This document shows positions 1 through 6,513 of a stretch of 25,924 bases of DNA, one piece after another (position 1 is the first letter of the stretch; each line of letters starts with the position of its first letter). Source of the DNA: Actinomycetes bacterium. Its GTDB lineage: Bacteria > Actinomycetota > Actinomycetes > Actinomycetales > Cellulomonadaceae. The stretch covers positions 1 to 25,924 of the forward strand of contig JAJYTJ010000040.1 in the NCBI GenBank assembly GCA_021793115.1, read 5' to 3'. Below the pieces are notes generated by a model, which saw nothing but the letters and a program-made list of their open reading frames with translations, was not told the origin of the DNA and made no database searches. Made by a program: the position numbers and the translations under genes.

Positions 1-379
1 CGGTGACGATGCCGATCGCGATGCCGATGATGATCGCGAGCAGGATGGCCGCGGTCACCAGCTGCAGTGTCGACGGGATGGCCGATCCCAGCGCCGCCGT
101 GACGGGCTGGCCGGAGATCGCCTTGCCGAGGTCGCACTTGCCCGGCACGACGCACTTGACGGCGCCGGACAGCCAGACGAAGTAGCGCGCGGGCGCCGGG
201 ATGTTCAGGTGCAGCAGCGCGATGCGCGCCTGCATCAGCTGTTCCTTGTTCGGCTTGTTCGACGCCCGGTACTCGGCCAGCGGGTCACCGCTGACGGAGA
301 CGAGCATGTACACGAGGAACGACGCCCCGAGCAGGATGAGCAGCGACACACCAAGGCGTCGCAGCAGGTATGAGGCCAT
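1..379 (-). CDS. Peptide/oligopeptide ABC transporter permease (DppB/OppB type), N-terminal part
   Basis: This is the first permease of a peptide-type ABC importer; the C-terminal two thirds lies beyond the left edge. The visible 126 residues start MASYLLRRLGVSLLILLGAS, the usual first membrane segment of DppB-like permeases. A long extracytoplasmic stretch follows, containing the pair AVKCVVPGKCDLG (two cysteines), and then a second membrane segment of the type LQLVTAAILLAIIIGIAIG. The ATG at 377-379 is chosen because it opens directly onto the membrane segment and a purine-rich GAGAAG lies just upstream; an in-frame TTG sits immediately before it and a GTG ten codons upstream. It lies downstream of the binding-protein gene on the same strand, separated by 236 bp with a strong hairpin, so its expression is probably lower than that of the binding protein. 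The specific substrate cannot be told. Confidence 0.85.
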   Translation of the reverse strand, partial: MASYLLRRLGVSLLILLGASFLVYMLVSVSGDPLAEYRASNKPNKEQLMQARIALLHLNIPAPARYFVWLSGAVKCVVPGKCDLGKAISGQPVTAALGSAIPSTLQLVTAAILLAIIIGIAIGIVT

Positions 380-544
380 CAACTTCTCGCTCTCGCGCGA
401 CGGCACGCCGTTGTGCGGCGCGACCGCGCGGGGGGTCGCGGTTCACCGCGACCGGGTGGACAGGGGAACCCGCCGGGCGCCAGGCGCTCGACGAACTGGG
501 ACACGACTCTAGCGTCTCGATGCGTGGACCTGGACCAGAAGGAC

Positions 545-582
545 GGACGGCGTCGGGAGGGCGAACCCTCCCGACGCCGTCC
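545..582 (-). terminator. Strong hairpin between binding protein and permease genes
   Basis: Two perfect 16-nt arms (545-560, GGACGGCGTCGGGAGG, and 567-582) are separated by six bases. One further G-C pair leaves a CGAA loop. It lies 33 bp past the stop of the binding-protein gene. Read on the minus strand the stem is followed by TTCTGG, so the T-run is weak. It probably acts as a partial terminator or 3'-end stabiliser that keeps the binding protein more abundant than the membrane parts. The structure is seen directly; the effect is inferred. Confidence 0.8.
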
Positions 583-615
583 TAGGTCACTGCACGAGCC
601 GGTGAAGCGGGACGA

Positions 616-2460
616 TCACTTGCTGATCGTCCACTCCCACGTGTTCCACCACACGCCGGACTGCGTGGAGTTGTACTGGTCCATGCCGCCGACCTTGTCG
701 GAGACGGCGACGACACCCGGGGACTGGAACAGCGGCAGGCCGTAGGCGTCGGGGAACAGCAGCGAGTCGATCTGCGTCTGCAGCTGCGTCTGCTTGGCGG
801 GGTCGAGCTCGACGGTCAGCTGGTCGCACAGCTGGTCGACCTGCGGGTTCGAGTAGCCGTTGTAGTTGCCGCCACCGTTGGTCTTGTACAGCTGCGGCGT
901 GCCCGAGACGCCGACGCCCGGCTGCACCCAGCCGAAGATCGACGCGTCGTACGAGCCGTCGCCCAGGATGCCGCCCCACTTGTCCTTCGGCTGGGCGTCG
1001 TCGACGATCTTGAACCCGGCCTGCTTGGCCGACTGCGCGATGAGCGTGAAGGCGTTGAGGCGGTTGGGGTTGTCGACGTTGTACATGATCCGGACGGTCG
1101 GGCTCGTGACGCCGGCCTCCTGGAGCAGCTGCTTGGCGCCCGGGATGTCGACGTTGGCGTACGCGGCGGAGCCATTGTTGGCGACGTCGGGCGCGTAGGC
1201 CGCCTGGGCCGGCACGAAGATCTGCGAGTTGAGCACCTTCGCGTTCGGGTTCTGCGGCGTGACGACGGCGTCGAGGATCTGCTGGCGCGGGATCGTCTTG
1301 AGGAACGCCTGGCGGACCTTGAGGGCCTTGGCGGCGTCCCCACCGTAGGTGGCCGGGTCGAACGGACCCTTGTTGTTGAACGTCAGGTCGATGTGGTCGA
1401 ACGCCAGCTGGTCGCCCGTGATGACCTTGATGCCACTGAGCGCCTTGAGCGCGGTCATCGTGTCGGCCGTCGACTGCGGCGCGACGACGTCGACCTCGCC
1501 GTTCTTCAGGGCCTGGATCGCGGCGGTCGCGTCCGGGATGGTCCGCATGACGATCTGGTCGACGTGCGGCTTGAGGTCACCCGTGTACTTCGGGTTCGGG
1601 ATCAGCGTGACGGACTGGTTCTCCTGGATGTCCGAGACGATGAAGGGGCCCGAGGAGAGGTACAGCGACGAGTCGCTCGGCAGCGTCGTCGTGTCGAAGC
1701 CGGTGTTCCAGAAGTCCGAGACCTTCTTGAGCTCCGGGTCCTGCGTCGTCGCCTTGGGGGCGGTGTCCGCGAGCTTCTTGAACAGGTCGTCGAGGGCCTT
1801 GGTGTTGGCGAGGCCGGCGTGCTTGGCGACGACGTGCGCGGGCTCGTCGGCCGTCAGGGCGATCTCCCAGTCGGCGGCCGGCTTGGAGTAGGTCAGCGTC
1901 ATCGACATGTTGTCGGCGCTGATCTCGGGGAACGACGTCAGGCCCAGCGTGGTGGTGTCACCCGCGTAGTCGAAGTAGGTGACGTCGTCCTTGGTGCCGA
2001 ACTTGCCGTCCGCCCCCGGGGAGTTGTAGTGGCCCGAGTCGACCGCCCACGCGAGCAGCAGGTCGGACGCGTCCACCTGGACGCCGTCGGACCAGGTCAC
2101 GCCCTTGTTGACCGTGTACTTGACCTTGAGCGGGTCCTTGCTCAGGACCTGGTACGTGCCGAACGACGGGTCCTTGACGATCTTCAGCGTCGGGCCCTCG
2201 ACGTAGTTGAACCACGCACGGGTCGGGTACTCCACGACCTTGTTGTTGATGTCGGTGTTGCCCGAGCTGGTCAGGGGGTTGAACGTCGTGAAGGCGTTGG
2301 TCTCCGCGACGCGGATGATGCCGCCGGTGGCCGTGCCCGCGGTCGCGCCGCCGGTACCCGTCGCCGCCGGCGTGTTCCCCGGGGCGTTCGAGCACGCCGC
2401 GAGGACGACCGCGCCGACGGCCACGAAGGCGGCCGCCGCGCTGATGCGCCTGATCTTCAA
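616..2460 (-). CDS. Peptide/oligopeptide ABC transporter substrate-binding lipoprotein (SBP_bac_5 family)
   Basis: This 614-residue lipoprotein captures peptides or similar solutes outside the membrane and delivers them to the permease encoded next. The N-terminus is a lipoprotein signal: charged KIRR, a hydrophobic stretch, and lipobox LAAC with the lipidated cysteine at about residue 23, then a Thr/Gly/Ala-rich linker. Family 5 binding-protein features follow, such as the opening GGIIRVAETNAFTTFNPL, the segment KGVTWSDGVQVDASDLLLAW, a YLSSGPFIVSD block and the late lobe with GYSNPQVDQL. The TTG start at 2458-2460 is chosen because GGAGG (2465-2469) lies just upstream and the signal peptide begins there; no ATG or GTG is suitably placed. 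Length is normal for the family. Substrate specificity cannot be read from the sequence. Confidence 0.92.
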   Translation of the reverse strand: MKIRRISAAAAFVAVGAVVLAACSNAPGNTPAATGTGGATAGTATGGIIRVAETNAFTTFNPLTSSGNTDINNKVVEYPTRAWFNYVEGPTLKIVKDPSFGTYQVLSKDPLKVKYTVNKGVTWSDGVQVDASDLLLAWAVDSGHYNSPGADGKFGTKDDVTYFDYAGDTTTLGLTSFPEISADNMSMTLTYSKPAADWEIALTADEPAHVVAKHAGLANTKALDDLFKKLADTAPKATTQDPELKKVSDFWNTGFDTTTLPSDSSLYLSSGPFIVSDIQENQSVTLIPNPKYTGDLKPHVDQIVMRTIPDATAAIQALKNGEVDVVAPQSTADTMTALKALSGIKVITGDQLAFDHIDLTFNNKGPFDPATYGGDAAKALKVRQAFLKTIPRQQILDAVVTPQNPNAKVLNSQIFVPAQAAYAPDVANNGSAAYANVDIPGAKQLLQEAGVTSPTVRIMYNVDNPNRLNAFTLIAQSAKQAGFKIVDDAQPKDKWGGILGDGSYDASIFGWVQPGVGVSGTPQLYKTNGGGNYNGYSNPQVDQLCDQLTVELDPAKQTQLQTQIDSLLFPDAYGLPLFQSPGVVAVSDKVGGMDQYNSTQSGVWWNTWEWTISK

Positions 2461-2530
2461 GGTTCCTCCAGGGAAGGGAGGTGGCGGTGCCGGCCGATCA
2501 CCGTAGAGGTGAGCGACAGGCAGGGATCCG

Positions 2531-2569
2531 CCACAGGTTGTGGAAACCGTAGTCGCGTCCAGATTGGAC
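2531..2569 (-). promoter_or_regulatory. Two short palindromes upstream of the binding-protein gene
   Basis: The 228-bp gap upstream of the binding-protein gene holds two 13-bp palindromes of the same 5-3-5 design: CCACA-N3-TGTGG at 2531-2543 and GTCCA-N3-TGGAC at 2557-2569. They lie 70-110 bp upstream of the TTG start, where a promoter or operator would be expected. No convincing -35/-10 pair was found. Role inferred only from position; palindromes of this size can arise by chance. Confidence 0.3.
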
Positions 2570-2632
2570 GAATCGGGCAGGCCGGACACGGCCATCGAAT
2601 CGTTACTAAGTCGATACCGGTGAGTACGGATT

Positions 2633-2647
2633 CCTCCGAGCCGGAGG
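2633..2647 (-). terminator. Possible terminator hairpin after the rhomboid-like gene
   Basis: Perfect 6-bp arms CCTCCG (2633-2638) and CGGAGG (2642-2647) around a 3-base loop, about 40 bp beyond the rhomboid-like stop codon on the minus strand. There is no T-run. It could separate the regulator/rhomboid unit from the importer genes. Confidence 0.35.
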
Positions 2648-2688
2648 CCCACGGGGGCGATTCCCGTAACGCGCCGGAAACACGCAGA

Positions 2689-3303
2689 TCAGGCGGCGAT
2701 CCGTCGGCCGCGCCGGGCGCTCCGCCACGTCCCCACGACGAGGCCGACGGCGAGGGCGACTCCGTGCGGGTCGCGCCGCGCGAGCAGCACCACCGTGAGC
2801 GCCACGAGCACCACGACCAGGCCCGCCTCGTGCCACGACGGGTCCCGCAGCGTGGCGAGCACCGCGACGACGAGGAGCACCATCGTGACCATCGAGCTGC
2901 CTGCGCCCGACTGCCTGAACGTCAGCACCGTCACGAGGTTCGCCGCGACACCGCCGAGCACGGCGACGAGCAGGCCGGTGCGCGGCGCGAGCACCTCCCC
3001 CGCGAGCCCCACCGTCACCGCGAGCGCGACGAGGTCGACCGCGACCGCCGTCCATCCGCCGTCCTGCCGCACGAGCGACGTCGCCAGGCGCCACCACTGG
3101 CCGGCCCGGATCGCCGCCGGGTCACGCATGCCCTGCCCGAGTAGCGAGGGCCGCAGCAGCTGCGCCACCCAGCCCGCGGCGACGAGCGCGACGAGCCCGA
3201 CACCCCACGCCGCCAGTCGCGGCGGCCGGCCCTCGGGACGGCGCCGGACGAGCAGGAACCAGCCGACGGCGTAGACGCCCGCGTCGAGGAGCGCGCCGGT
3301 CAC
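2689..3303 (-). CDS. Rhomboid-like integral membrane protein with a divergent active site
   Basis: A 204-residue, mostly hydrophobic protein with about six or seven membrane segments. It carries GQWWRLATSLV (residues 68-78), matching the conserved GxWWRLxT block of rhomboid intramembrane serine proteases. The membrane segment normally holding GxSG reads GAGSSMVT here (serines 136 and 137). The later catalytic-histidine segment appears as PHGVALAVGLVVG with His180. A Ser/His pair is therefore possible, but the glycine after the serine is missing, so it may be an atypical or inactive member. It starts with GTG overlapping the regulator's stop (GTGA, 3300-3303), which implies translational coupling with the MarR gene. 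Substrates are unknown. The family call is fairly sure; protease activity is not. Confidence 0.7.
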   Translation of the reverse strand: MTGALLDAGVYAVGWFLLVRRRPEGRPPRLAAWGVGLVALVAAGWVAQLLRPSLLGQGMRDPAAIRAGQWWRLATSLVRQDGGWTAVAVDLVALAVTVGLAGEVLAPRTGLLVAVLGGVAANLVTVLTFRQSGAGSSMVTMVLLVVAVLATLRDPSWHEAGLVVVLVALTVVLLARRDPHGVALAVGLVVGTWRSARRGRRIAA

Positions 3304-3866
3304 CGGTCCGCCGGCCCGCCCCAGCCGTGCTCGCTCGTCGCGCTCAGCCGGTCGAGGAACGCGACGACCACCTCACGGTCGGCCGGGCTCAGCGACGCCG
3401 CGACGGCGAACCGGCGGGCGTGCTCGCGGCCCACCGTCTCCTCGGCGGCCCGGCGCGTCTCGGGCGTGACCACCACGGCGATCGCGCGCCGGTCGGACGG
3501 GTGCGGCGTGCGGTGGACGTGGCCGCCGTGCTCCAGGCGGTCGAGCAGCTTGGTGGTCGAGGCGCTGGAGATGCCGAGGTGCTCGGCGATGTCGCGCGCG
3601 GTGACGTGCAACCCCTGGTCCGTGCGGACGATGACGAAGCGCAGGGCCTTCATGTCCGTCTCGCCGAGCTGCATGTAGCGCCGCGAGGCCGCGCTCGCCC
3701 GCTGCTCGGCGGTGCGCCAGCGGAACAGCGCGTCCATGACGCGCACCACCTGCGCCACCTCGTCCTCGGTGAGGCCCTCGGTCGCGACCAGGCGCCCGCC
3801 ACGGTCGACGACGCGCGGGTCGTGGAACCCCTGGGCGATCTCGGGGATCTCCGCGTCGGTTCGCAT
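3300..3866 (-). CDS. crtR: MarR-family transcriptional regulator, probable CrtR-type regulator of the carotenoid operon
   Basis: A 188-residue winged-helix DNA-binding protein. The recognition region HVTARDIAEHLGISSASTTK spans roughly residues 87-106, followed by LLDRLEHGGHV and the wing RTPHPSDRRAIAVVVTP (119-135), all typical of MarR. It has a longer N-terminus than the minimal family. It is divergent from idi/crtE, the arrangement known for CrtR in Corynebacterium glutamicum, a MarR-type repressor of the crt operon reported to respond to isoprenoid diphosphates. That role is transferred by position and family, not proven. The ATG at 3864-3866 has no Shine-Dalgarno at normal spacing. A TAGCGT box lies six bases upstream, suggesting a leaderless transcript. 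The gene overlaps the rhomboid-like gene downstream. Confidence 0.85.
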   Translation of the reverse strand: MRTDAEIPEIAQGFHDPRVVDRGGRLVATEGLTEDEVAQVVRVMDALFRWRTAEQRASAASRRYMQLGETDMKALRFVIVRTDQGLHVTARDIAEHLGISSASTTKLLDRLEHGGHVHRTPHPSDRRAIAVVVTPETRRAAEETVGREHARRFAVAASLSPADREVVVAFLDRLSATSEHGWGGPADR

Positions 3867-3878
3867 GGCAGAACGCTA
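3867..3878 (-). promoter_or_regulatory. Putative leaderless -10 box of crtR
   Basis: On the minus strand TAGCGT (3873-3878) is followed by six bases and then the ATG of crtR, so transcription would begin at or next to the start codon. It fits the TANNNT core of actinobacterial -10 elements; no clear -35 box is seen. The same hexamer and spacing occur in front of dedA in this window. Confidence 0.5.
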
Positions 3879-3888
3879 CCTCCCCCTC

Positions 3889-3915
3889 GATAGTTGCCTT
3901 ACGTAGGCTACTATC
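3889..3915. promoter_or_regulatory. Imperfect palindrome in the crtR-idi intergenic region, likely MarR operator
   Basis: Arms GATAGTTGCC (3889-3898) and GGCTACTATC (3906-3915) pair at 9 of 10 positions around TTACGTA. This lies between the divergent crtR and idi genes, at about -23 to -49 from the putative crtR transcript start, and overlaps candidate -10 boxes for idi (TACTAT at 3909-3914 or TATCCT at 3912-3917). The TTGCC/GGCAA-like core resembles sites bound by several MarR proteins. A regulator bound here could control both genes. Binding is inferred. Confidence 0.6.
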
Positions 3916-3944
3916 CTGGCTAGCAAAACATCTGGAGGTGGGAC

Positions 3945-4478
3945 ATGGACCGCGTCGTCCTCGTGTCGGACGCGGGCGAGCCGATCGGCTCGGCGCGCAA
4001 GGCCGACGTGCACGGCGCCGACACGCCGCTGCACCTCGCGTTCTCGTGCTACGTCCACGACGACGCCGGCCGGCTGCTCGTCACCCGCCGCGCGCTGGCC
4101 AAGCGCTCCTGGCCGGGCGTGTGGACCAACTCGTTCTGCGGCCACCCCGCCCCGGGAGAGGCGGCCGAGGACGCGGTGCGCCGGCACGCCCGCCGGGAGC
4201 TGGGCCTCGAGCTGAGCGATCTGCACGTGGTGCTGCCGGACTTCCGCTACCGGGCGGTGGACCCCGCGGGCATCGTCGAGAACGAGGTCTGCCCGGTCTT
4301 CTCCGCCCGCGCGGCCGGCCCGCTCCACCCCGCGCCCGACGAGGTGATGGAGCACGCCTGGGTGGCGCCGGCCGACCTGGATCGGGCCGTCGGCCTGGCC
4401 CCGTGGGCGTTCAGCCCGTGGCTCGTGCTGCAGCTCCCCCGGCTCGCGGGCGCGACGACGCGGGAGTCCGTCGCATGA
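3945..4478 (+). CDS. idi: Isopentenyl-diphosphate delta-isomerase, type I (Nudix fold)
   Basis: Interconverts IPP and DMAPP in the cytoplasm. The 177-residue protein has the usual type I length. The catalytic cysteine lies in TNSFCGHPAPGE (Cys65, with His67 among the metal ligands), followed by the Nudix-like helix through RRHARRELGLEL (79-90). The second catalytic glutamate lies in IVENEVCPVF (about residues 110-119). The ATG at 3945 has a good ribosome site, GGAGG at 3934-3938, six bases upstream. It is the first gene of the carotenoid operon and its stop overlaps crtE (ATGA). This position should boost DMAPP both for CrtE and for the two C5 units added by CrtEb. Function is secure. Confidence 0.96.
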   Translation: MDRVVLVSDAGEPIGSARKADVHGADTPLHLAFSCYVHDDAGRLLVTRRALAKRSWPGVWTNSFCGHPAPGEAAEDAVRRHARRELGLELSDLHVVLPDFRYRAVDPAGIVENEVCPVFSARAAGPLHPAPDEVMEHAWVAPADLDRAVGLAPWAFSPWLVLQLPRLAGATTRESVA

Positions 4479-5644
4479 GCGCGCAGGCCGCCCCCGACCC
4501 CTGCCGGCTCGACACGCCCCGGCTCGCACCGGTCGAGCGTCGCCCCGCCCCGGCCGGTCCCGTGCCGTCCCACGACGCCGCACCCGTGGTGCTGCCGACC
4601 CTGGCGGCGGCGCTCGCCGAGACCGAGCGCCGGCTGGATGCCTTCTTCGCCGAGCAGGTGGCGCGCGCCGGACGGCACGCCGGCCCGTACCCCGCGCTCT
4701 GGCAGGCGCTGCAGGCCGCGGCGCACGGCGGCAAGCGCCTGCGCCCGCGCCTCCTGCTCGGCGCGTTCCTGCACCTCGGGGGCACGCGGCTCGAGCCGGC
4801 GATCGACCTGGCCGTCGCGGTGGAGCTGCTCCACACGGCGCTGCTGGTGCACGACGACGTCATCGACGGGGACGCGCAGCGCCGCGGCGCCCCGAACGTC
4901 GTCGGCACGTTCGCGGCCGCGGGCGCGGCCGGCGGGCTGGGCCCCGAGCGGGCCCGGCGCTGGGGCGAGCACGCCGCGCTGCTCGCCGGCGACCTCATGC
5001 TCACGTCGGCGCTGCGGATCGCGGCGCGGCTGGACGTCGACGAGCCCCGGCGGCGCCGCCTGGTGGACCTCGTGGACGAGAGCGTGTTCCGGGCGGCGGC
5101 CGGGGAGCTGGCCGACGTCGCCTACGCCGCCGGCCTCGCGACCCCGACCCCGGCCGAGATCCGGGGCACCATGGCGGACAAGACGGCCCACTACTCGCTC
5201 GAGCTGCCGCTGCGCGGCGCGGCGATCCTCGCGGGGTCGCCGGACCCCGTCGCCGACCGGCTCGGCGCGATCGGGCGGTCGCTGGGGACGGTCTTCCAGA
5301 TGCGGGACGACCTCCTGGGCGTGTTCGGGCAGGCCGCGGAGACGGGCAAGAGCGCGTCCAACGACCTGCGGGAGGGCAAGCAGACGCTGCTCGTGGCCGC
5401 CGCGCGCGGCACCGCGCCGTGGCGCGCCGTGGAGCACCTCTTCGGGCAGCCCGACCTGGACGACGAGGGCGCCGACCTGCTGCGTGCCGCCCTGGAGGCG
5501 TGCGGCGCGCGGCACCGGGCCGAGCGCGCGCTGCACCGCGAGCGCGACACGACGCTGGCCCTCGTCGACCTCGCGGGGCTGCCCACCGGGCTGAGCCTGC
5601 TGCTGGCCCACGAGGCTGAGCGGGCCGCGGAGCGCCGGTCATGA
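4475..5644 (+). CDS. crtE: Geranylgeranyl diphosphate synthase (polyprenyl synthetase family)
   Basis: Condenses DMAPP with IPP units to GGPP, the C20 precursor of carotenoids. The 389-residue protein has GGKRLRPRLLLG (85-96), the first aspartate-rich motif HDDVID (Asp127, Asp128, Asp131), a KT pair in MADKTAHYS (235-236) and the second motif FQMRDDLLGVFG (Asp278-279). The second motif reads DDLLG, as is common in actinobacterial enzymes of this type, instead of DDxxD. The first 40 residues are a Pro/Ala-rich extension. It starts on the ATGA shared with idi and ends on the ATGA shared with crtB. Chain length (C20 versus C15 or longer) cannot be fixed from sequence, but the operon makes GGPP by far the likeliest product. 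Confidence 0.94.
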   Translation: MSAQAAPDPCRLDTPRLAPVERRPAPAGPVPSHDAAPVVLPTLAAALAETERRLDAFFAEQVARAGRHAGPYPALWQALQAAAHGGKRLRPRLLLGAFLHLGGTRLEPAIDLAVAVELLHTALLVHDDVIDGDAQRRGAPNVVGTFAAAGAAGGLGPERARRWGEHAALLAGDLMLTSALRIAARLDVDEPRRRRLVDLVDESVFRAAAGELADVAYAAGLATPTPAEIRGTMADKTAHYSLELPLRGAAILAGSPDPVADRLGAIGRSLGTVFQMRDDLLGVFGQAAETGKSASNDLREGKQTLLVAAARGTAPWRAVEHLFGQPDLDDEGADLLRAALEACGARHRAERALHRERDTTLALVDLAGLPTGLSLLLAHEAERAAERRS

Positions 5645-6513
5645 GCCGCGCGACGGGCCTAGCGCTCTACGCCGGCACGGCGCGCGTGGCGTGCACCCCC
5701 GTGATCCGCCGGTACTCCACGTCGTTCCGCCTGGCCACCGCCCTGTTCCCGCGGCGGTGCCGGTCCGCGATCGCCGCCGTCTACGCCCTGGTGCGCATCG
5801 CGGACGAGATCGTGGACGGCACGGCCGCCGAGGCGGGGCTCGGCCGGGCGGCGCAGCGACGGCTGCTCGACGAGCTCGAGGCGGAGACCGAGCGAGCCGT
5901 CACCACCGGCTTCTCGGCGAACCTCGTGGTGCACGCGTTCGCGGCGGTCGCCCGCGAGTGCGCCGTCGAGCCCGCGCTGACGGGCGCGTTCTTCGCGTCG
6001 ATGCGCCGCGACCTGGCGGACGTCGCGTTCGACGACGGCGAGTACCGCGCCTACGTGCACGGTTCGGCCGAGGTCGTCGGGCTCATGTGCCTGCGGGTGT
6101 TCCTCGCCGGGCGGCCCGTGGCCCCGGCCGTCGGCGCCACGCTCGACGAGGGGGCCGCGCGCCTGGGAGCGGCCTTCCAGAAGGTCAACTTCCTGCGCGA
6201 CGTGGGCGACGACCGGCGGCGCCTGGGCCGCGCCTACCTGCCCGGCTCGGGCAAGGGGCTCACCGACGACGCCAAGGCGGCCGTGGTCGCGGACATCCGC
6301 GCCGACCTGCGCGCCGCGCGCGCGGCCGTGCGGCACCTGCCGGCGGACTGCCGCCGCGCGGTGCTCGTCGCCACCGCGATCTTCGGCGAGCTGCTGCGGC
6401 GCATCGACCGGCTGCCGGCCGAGCGCCTGCTGCAGGTGCGCGTGTCCGTGCCGGCGCCGGTCAAGGTGGCGCTCGCGGTGCGCTGGTCGCTGGTTCCGGG
6501 GGTGGCGGCATGA
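5641..6513 (+). CDS. crtB: Phytoene synthase (squalene/phytoene synthase family)
   Basis: Joins two GGPP head to head to make 15-cis-phytoene. The 290-residue protein shows STSFRLATALFP near residue 26, the first substrate-Mg site VRIADEIVDG (Asp55, Asp59), the YVHGSAEVVGLMCLRVF block (138-154) and the second site AFQKVNFLRDVGDDRRRLGRAYLP (178-201; Asp187, Asp191). All are family signatures and no key residue is missing. It is linked by ATGA overlaps to crtE upstream and crtI downstream. Diapophytoene or squalene synthase is the alternative, but GGPP synthase and the C50 genes around it make phytoene synthase clear. Confidence 0.95.
   Translation: MSRATGLALYAGTARVACTPVIRRYSTSFRLATALFPRRCRSAIAAVYALVRIADEIVDGTAAEAGLGRAAQRRLLDELEAETERAVTTGFSANLVVHAFAAVARECAVEPALTGAFFASMRRDLADVAFDDGEYRAYVHGSAEVVGLMCLRVFLAGRPVAPAVGATLDEGAARLGAAFQKVNFLRDVGDDRRRLGRAYLPGSGKGLTDDAKAAVVADIRADLRAARAAVRHLPADCRRAVLVATAIFGELLRRIDRLPAERLLQVRVSVPAPVKVALAVRWSLVPGVAA

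Noticed and set aside
2530..2545. DnaA box in the sequence around CCACAGGTTGTGG
   Set aside because: Only a partial match, single copy, and no replication-origin genes nearby.
1393..3144. Long open frame on the plus strand across the binding-protein gene and beyond
   Set aside because: It is Arg/Gly/Val-rich with no recognisable domain and is antisense to the lipoprotein and rhomboid-like genes; long false frames are expected at this GC content.
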